From Metridium senile (taxonomy: Eukaryota > Cnidaria > Anthozoa > Actiniaria > Metridiidae), in contig OX459098.1 in assembly GCA_949775045.1 (NCBI GenBank), positions 12,834,707-12,898,706 on the forward strand: DNA of 64,000 bases, in the 5' to 3' direction. The translations under genes and the position numbers were made by a program. Positions 58,668 through 64,000 of this stretch are shown here, piece after piece. Each line of letters starts with the position of its first letter. The stretch's first letter is position 1. Below the pieces are notes generated by a model that saw only the letters and a program-made list of their open reading frames with translations, ran no database searches and was not told the origin of the DNA.

Positions 58668-59410
58668 ATGTCGAAAAGAGCTTTGGTAGTGGTTCTGCTT
58701 GGTCTTTTGTCCATGCAGCTTCATAATGTTGCTGGCAGTTTCCCTTCGCCGCCCTTTGGAAAAAGAGCTCCTAGAATGGTAAGATTGATCAATACATTTA
58801 TTTATTCATTTCTGTTTTATCGCTGAATTTTTGCTGTGAGTTGCGCCCTCACACAAAGGATTGCCAGCTAAAATAAATAATGTTTAACAGACGAACAGGA
58901 GTGTTTTATTTAACAAACAGAACATGTTTTTCCGTGCTCTGTTCAGTTATAAGGCACGACGAAAGTGACGAGAGCATGAAATGAAGTGTGGGAGTATAGG
59001 GCAACTGTGGGTGTCCCAGGGCGATATTAATCTCTTTAGGTAAATTTGAACACCGTAAATGGAAACGCATGAAATGAAGTGAATGATGACATGAAATATG
59101 TTCTATAAAGTAAAAACTGACCATAGTTAGTCAAAGTTGTATCGAACTAAATAACCAATCAATCACCTAGCTATCGGTCATCAGCAATCGTCCGTCAATT
59201 ATTAAATTATTCATCTATTTTTCGTTTTCCTTTCAGCGTCATGTTGCTATCTCGTCGGAAAGTAAAGCCATTGATGAAATGTGCTCACTAGCGAACCGTC
59301 TGGGATGTACCAACAGAAACAAATATCACTGCAACACAACAATCTCAACATCAAGACAACACAACACTGGAACTCACTCTACTTCTGAAACCCGAGGCTT
59401 CTATAGATAA
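58668..59410 (+). CDS. Secreted peptide precursor with amidation site (candidate neuropeptide gene)
   Basis: Two exons, 58668-58778 and 59237-59410 (phase 0), encode 94 residues. Residues 1-23 are a clear signal peptide (MSKRALVVVLLGLLSMQLHN..VAG). Directly after it comes SFPSPPF followed by Gly-Lys-Arg, the classical signal for cutting by a prohormone convertase and amidation of the preceding residue; the expected product is a Pro-rich peptide ending in Phe-amide. The remainder (APRM, then exon 2) contains three Cys spaced C-x7-C-x7-C (CSLANRLGC, CTNRNKYHC) and a Thr/Ser-rich tail ending TRGFYR. I do not recognise the family. It could be a neuropeptide, a hormone-like peptide or another secreted peptide with a short propeptide. 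The TATA box, clean splice sites (ATG|GTAAGA, tttcag|CG) and poly(A) signal all support a real gene. Confidence 0.75.
58908..58990. mobile_element. One-ended MITE fragment in the peptide-gene intron
   Basis: Left end of the 52934 family (ttttccgtgctctgttcagt, cgaaagtgacgagagcatga); the right end is missing. Confidence 0.65.
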
Positions 59411-59448
59411 ACCAAACAAAATTAAATTGCCTAACTTAAGAAAAATGG

Positions 59449-59454
59449 AATAAA
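59449..59454 (+). terminator. Poly(A) signal of the peptide-precursor gene
   Basis: AATAAA 39 nt after the stop codon, with a second copy at 59477-59482. Spacing is typical. Confidence 0.7.
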
Positions 59455-59489
59455 TTGTCTTATTTTAAATAGTTGAAATAAATTGTTAG

Positions 59490-62400
59490 AAAAGTATTCC
59501 GTTGTTTGTTTAAAAGCTTGATTTTCTTTGGTATACGTGGCTGTTAATGTGAACATGGGGATGGTACTGAAAGAATGAAAGACGTGAACATTATTGAATG
59601 AGTATTACCGTTGAACGTTCACTATTGTTCACATAATGTCAATAGTCTTCAAAATAAAAACATTATCATTTGCTATACATATAATTAATGTGAAGCTATT
59701 TGGAATCAAAATTACAGAGATTTGTATGTGCTAGCTTAAACCTAAGGCGACAACTTTCTCCCGTTTCCCCCAAAAAGAAACGCAGGCAAGTATGTGTCTA
59801 GAGAACTGTTTTCTTGCGCATGCTAGCTTCGTTGTGATATTTTTCACACTTTTGAAATTCTTTTAACTTCTCAAGAATTTCATATTTCTGTCTCAAACTT
59901 TTTAATTTTGTTGATGGCATTCTAATCTACAATTTTGATGTAGTGGTCAATTAAGAAATGATTGTAAAAAAATAAGATATTGAAGTGGCAGCCATATTTG
60001 GTCTATGGTCTATGATATAAAGGCGTGTCTCTAATTATCGGTACAAATTATGTACGTAATACTCTCTGCGATGTTAAAAATAAACATTAACAACATTCTA
60101 AAAACAACAAACAGCAAATAAATTAATATCACAAAATGATTTCGAATTAAGTTAAATAAAATTTACAAAACAACTGAAAAAAATGAATATTTTCAATAAA
60201 GATTTGTTTTGCTAAATCGCACTTCATTCTCATTCTCGACAAAGCAATAGAGTAGTAATTAGTATGATTTTATGAGGAAAGTAATTTCCAGATCCCCTGC
60301 TGTTAAAACCATTTGCGGAGAAGCTCTTTCAATTAAATTAGTTTTGTACAAAGACATGAACGACATTTAATTTAGTCTCTCAATCAATCATTGCAATTGG
60401 TTAGTAATATGTATTCTATGTAAACAGCTCGGTTAGCGTTGACAAAATATTTGTTACGGAACATTTCCCCACAGGGGAGGGTCGCTCAGTGGTGTGCGTG
60501 TTATATCTCTTAGGGGTAAATATCAGCGAGCTGGTATCTTTTAGGGTATTAAAATGGAGATTTTGAATTTCGACATTACTTGGTATATTTTAGGATATAC
60601 AAAAAGAATAGCCCTTGGCGTTTTTTTAGTTTTAGTTTTTTTTTTTTAATTTTGTTTGGTATTTTGAAGGAGTTAAAATTCGTCCATGACAAATCACCCT
60701 TTTTACTAAAAGGACTTCAGGTATCTATTAGGGATGTTTTTGAAACTTGCCGACGAGTATAGTCAATACTGTTTCCCATTGGGTGCTCCCTCGGGAAACT
60801 TTCAACAGCTACAGCTCAACATCTACAGCTCTGATGATAACAGAGGCGTAAACCACCGACTGGATTACCCTGTAGTGTATTTGATTTGATATTTCTAACT
60901 TAATCGCTAGTTCTTATATAGCGCATTTCCAGAACTGCTCAATGCGCTTACTCAAGCGTGTTCGAGTTGCAGGTATATCAAGGCGCATTAAGCTGCCACC
61001 ATACAACCCATGTCTGAACACGGACTCTTTTACGTCCCTCAATGTTGTTAATTTTCTTCTTTAACTTAGGTTTCTATCTATCTAGCTTCTAATTCCCTCT
61101 ACAGTTAACAATATATTTGTCCACTATTTCTAAGACGCTGAGTTAATCGAACCGTTTATGGGTCTTCCGTTTGAGCTAAGTTCTTAATTGAACTTGAGCT
61201 CGCCATTGATGCCTTGAACGAGGCTCCTTCCCCAAAAATGTACAGAAATAATCAATCGATTTCGATATAATGACATTTTTGATAGACCTACTTCAATCGT
61301 TAAGCACGAATGAATCAAAAATTCAATTTCAACAAAAACAACAAATATCAATTCAAATGATTAAGAAACGTCTATATATTCTAGAAATGATTTATATAAT
61401 TAACATTGCATGTGGAATTCCCCCAACAAGTATGAGTTTTTTAATCAGCTTGAGTATTAATTATTAAAATATTTTCAAGAAAAAAAAGAAAAAATCGTTC
61501 AACATATTTAGACATGATAGTTATAGTCTCTATCTCAGTATTTGGTAAAGGTTTTTTTCAATTTTACTGCAAACATTTCCAAGAGTGAAGAAGGAAAGTT
61601 TATGGTAAATATCCGTGTGGTATGTTTACCACAAAAGGAAGTAAAGGCGAACCAGCACGACCAAAAACCTTTTATTCATGTGAGAAACTGGTGTTGTTTC
61701 CATTTTCACTATATTTTGTCATACCAACTTTATCACATAATAACTGTGCTGATAATGAAAATGTCGAAAATAATAAATCAACATGCAAAAACGCTAACAA
61801 CACACGCTTCCAACCAGCAGGTGTCCAGACTTCCGCGATTTAAATGAGACGGGAAATCCTAAGTTCCAATAAAGCGTATCTTTATAAAAAAATCATCCAA
61901 AATGAATACCAATTAAAATATTGATGGATTGCTTTGAGGAAATAAGAAAAAAGGTACTTTTATTATTAAGTGGCAAAGGAAATGATCAAGTCGGCGCCGC
62001 CTTAGTGTAAAAACGGCGTGAAAAATGGTAGTGGTTAAAATATAAAACGTAGCAACGTTTTCCCATCTCATTTTAAACTAACTTAATCAATTATTAAATA
62101 GATCAACTTATAATATAAGTTTATGCATGAGCTTATTTTATATTGTACGTAATATATAGAAGCACGAAATTTTCAAAAAATGACAACAAAAAAGACAGCG
62201 GGTAAAGCATAAAGTCAAAAGAAAGATTCAACGAATAGCTCCGGCCATACAAAAAGTCATTTTTTTGTTTCTCAATTCAGTGAATTGTACTCAATAGTAC
62301 ATTTATATATATTTACTCTTTATGATGAATTGGGTTTACTCACTATAAAGTGTCATCCTGAACACAATAATCTATTCAATATTTTGAGTGAATTTTACTA

Positions 62401-63050
62401 ACTAGTAGATTTACGTGTATTCTTTATGATCAATTGGGTTTATTCACTATAGTTATGCGATGATCTACTCTCTATTTTGAGTTGTAGGGTTTGGTAATAC
62501 TTAGTTCATATTCGGTAATCAATAAACTTGAAGTTAATAGTAGAATCACACTAGCAAATTAATGTTAAATATTTAATGCAGCTTCCTTCTCGCCAGTTGC
62601 GATAAACGTGAAAATTGTGTTATTAAATGGGTTTATTTGAGTGGGAGCATCACGAAAACAAGATATTTTTTTTCAACACTGAAATATTTCTTTTTAACAA
62701 AAAGCGTAGTATTTCAAAAACATTTTTTTTGCTATTCATACATTTTCTTTCAATAAAGGTTACATTTTTACTTAAAAAATTCAGATAATTTTTATAAACT
62801 TATTACCAAATTTTTCGATTTTGTATAATGTTTATTTATACAAGTATATTTAATTTCGATACTAATATATTATACTAACCACTAATACCTCATGATTATA
62901 AGCCACGTGGCTGCAAAGTAATAACAATTATAATAAAGAAAAGCTTCAAACATTACGAATAACATAATCTCGATCGATATAAGATATGCCCTTCTACATT
63001 AAAACAGTGAGGTCTCAGCATACTACAGGGCCCACAGTAATTGGCGTAAG
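59490..63050. other. Long stretch without a supported gene
   Basis: AT-rich. Contains a 'cttatatagcgcatttccag' SINE-like phrase near 60912, a relative of the 51555 repeat near 60225-60265, and a decayed relative of the 45997 MITE near 62280-62480. A short open frame 61622-61846 followed by aataaagcg at 61869 looks superficially like a terminal exon, but I found no splice partner or family. Confidence 0.5.
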
Positions 63051-63086
63051 CTGTTGTGGTGTCCCTGCCTTCGTATGAAGGAAAAG

Positions 63087-63205
<119 letters not shown>

Positions 63206-63288
63206 CGTTCAGATAAGAAACATAAGTATCTATGAATTAAATTACTACTTTCAACCTTTAATAAAAAGATAGGTAATATAATGAAATA

Positions 63289-63595
63289 CCTATCATTTAT
63301 ATCAAACACCGACGCAGCCTATACTAGTTTACTCGCTAGTTTCTATTTCTAGTTTTTACGCTGTTACAAATTTCATTATATTACCTTTGTTATATATCAA
63401 AGACCGACGCAGCCTATACTAGTTTACTCGCTAGTTTCTATTTCTATATAAAACACCGACGCAACCTATACTAGTTTACTTGCTAGTTTCTATTTCTATT
63501 TTTTTTACGGTGTTACAAATTTCATTATATTACCTATGTTTTATATCAAACACCGACGCAGCCTATACTAGTTTACTTGCTAGTTTCCTTTAATA
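63289..63595 (+). repeat. Tandem array of the tail of the 37-kb foldback element
   Basis: Four copies of caccgacgcagcctatacta..gtttact.gctagtttc at about 63306, 63400, 63452 and 63552; two of them are preceded by 'gttacaaatttcattatatt'. The same unit occurs once at about 37509-37545. Confidence 0.85.
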
Positions 63596-64000
63596 AAAAG
63601 TGCGCCTGAAACAGCGGTTCGTATATATAATACTAGATATCTCACAAAAGCGTATTCAACAAAATATGCGCACCGTATACACCGAATCGAAATATGCCGT
63701 CCAATTTGAATAACAACTCTTCTTGACTGTCCAGCCTTGCATACATGTGAAAACTCTATTGTTTTCCAACGTGAACACGAGGCTAGACAGTCATGAACAA
63801 TAAGATCAGAGTACGCCATATTTCGATTCGGTCTATAAGCACCCTATAGTATTTTCCACTAAAGCGGTTTGTTCAAGTTTTAATTTGATGTTGCTATAAG
63901 TTTGTGGGAGAAGAGTTAACTTACTTTTCCAAGGTGTAGTGGTTAACCAAAGCCGCGGGTACACTTTGTCAAATAAATAATCTCGTTAGTCTGTCAATAT

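Noticed and set aside
61542..61847. Possible terminal exon with two overlapping frames and a downstream AATAAA
   Set aside because: No splice partner, no recognisable domain, and neither frame has supporting features.

Overview
The window is animal nuclear DNA, most likely from an anthozoan cnidarian (sea anemone or coral). Genes are split by many GT-AG introns, spacers are AT-rich and packed with small foldback transposons, LINE and SINE remnants and microsatellites. The dominant gene has an extracellular domain of a type I associate with cnidarian secreted proteins. The organism call is inference; no database search was possible.

One gene fills positions 5028-45271 on the + strand. I could reconstruct 42 coding exons by hand, with GT-AG borders and matching phases throughout. 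Their lengths add up to 13,173 nt, i.e. 4,390 residues plus stop, with no frame break. It encodes a giant polycystin-1-family receptor/channel. In order: signal peptide; a cysteine-containing WSC/PAN-like domain; SEA1; REJ-like module; SEA2; near-identical REJ-like module; SEA3; a 774-codon Thr/Ser/Pro mucin exon; SEA4-SEA7; REJ region; GAIN domain with GPS cleavage site; PLAT domain; 11 predicted membrane segments with the polycystin loop and pore; cytoplasmic coiled coil. The ectodomain is built from repeated exon cassettes that all begin and end in phase 1, and there has been a recent tandem duplication (positions ~8.0-11.6 kb and ~11.8-14.7 kb). The combination of a mucin stalk, seven SEA domains and a GPS-bearing polycystin is the most interesting thing here.

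A second, small gene at 58668-59410 (+) has a TATA box, two exons and a poly(A) signal. It encodes a 94-residue secreted peptide precursor with a Gly-Lys-Arg amidation/cleavage site just after the signal peptide, so it is a candidate neuropeptide or peptide-hormone gene.

Everything else is repeats. Positions 1-5000 hold LINE and foldback elements, including an ~860-bp near-perfect palindrome. Introns of the large gene hold pogo-like MITEs, tRNA-derived SINEs, a Penelope-like foldback with a 12-bp target duplication and an internally deleted LINE. Positions 45.5-58.5 kb hold an interrupted minisatellite, a 550-bp TIR element that has captured the start of a RecQ-like helicase gene, a mutated LINE on the - strand, a long purine tract and several foldbacks. 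Positions 59.5-64 kb hold no recognisable gene, only degenerate repeats, a microsatellite and a small tandem array.
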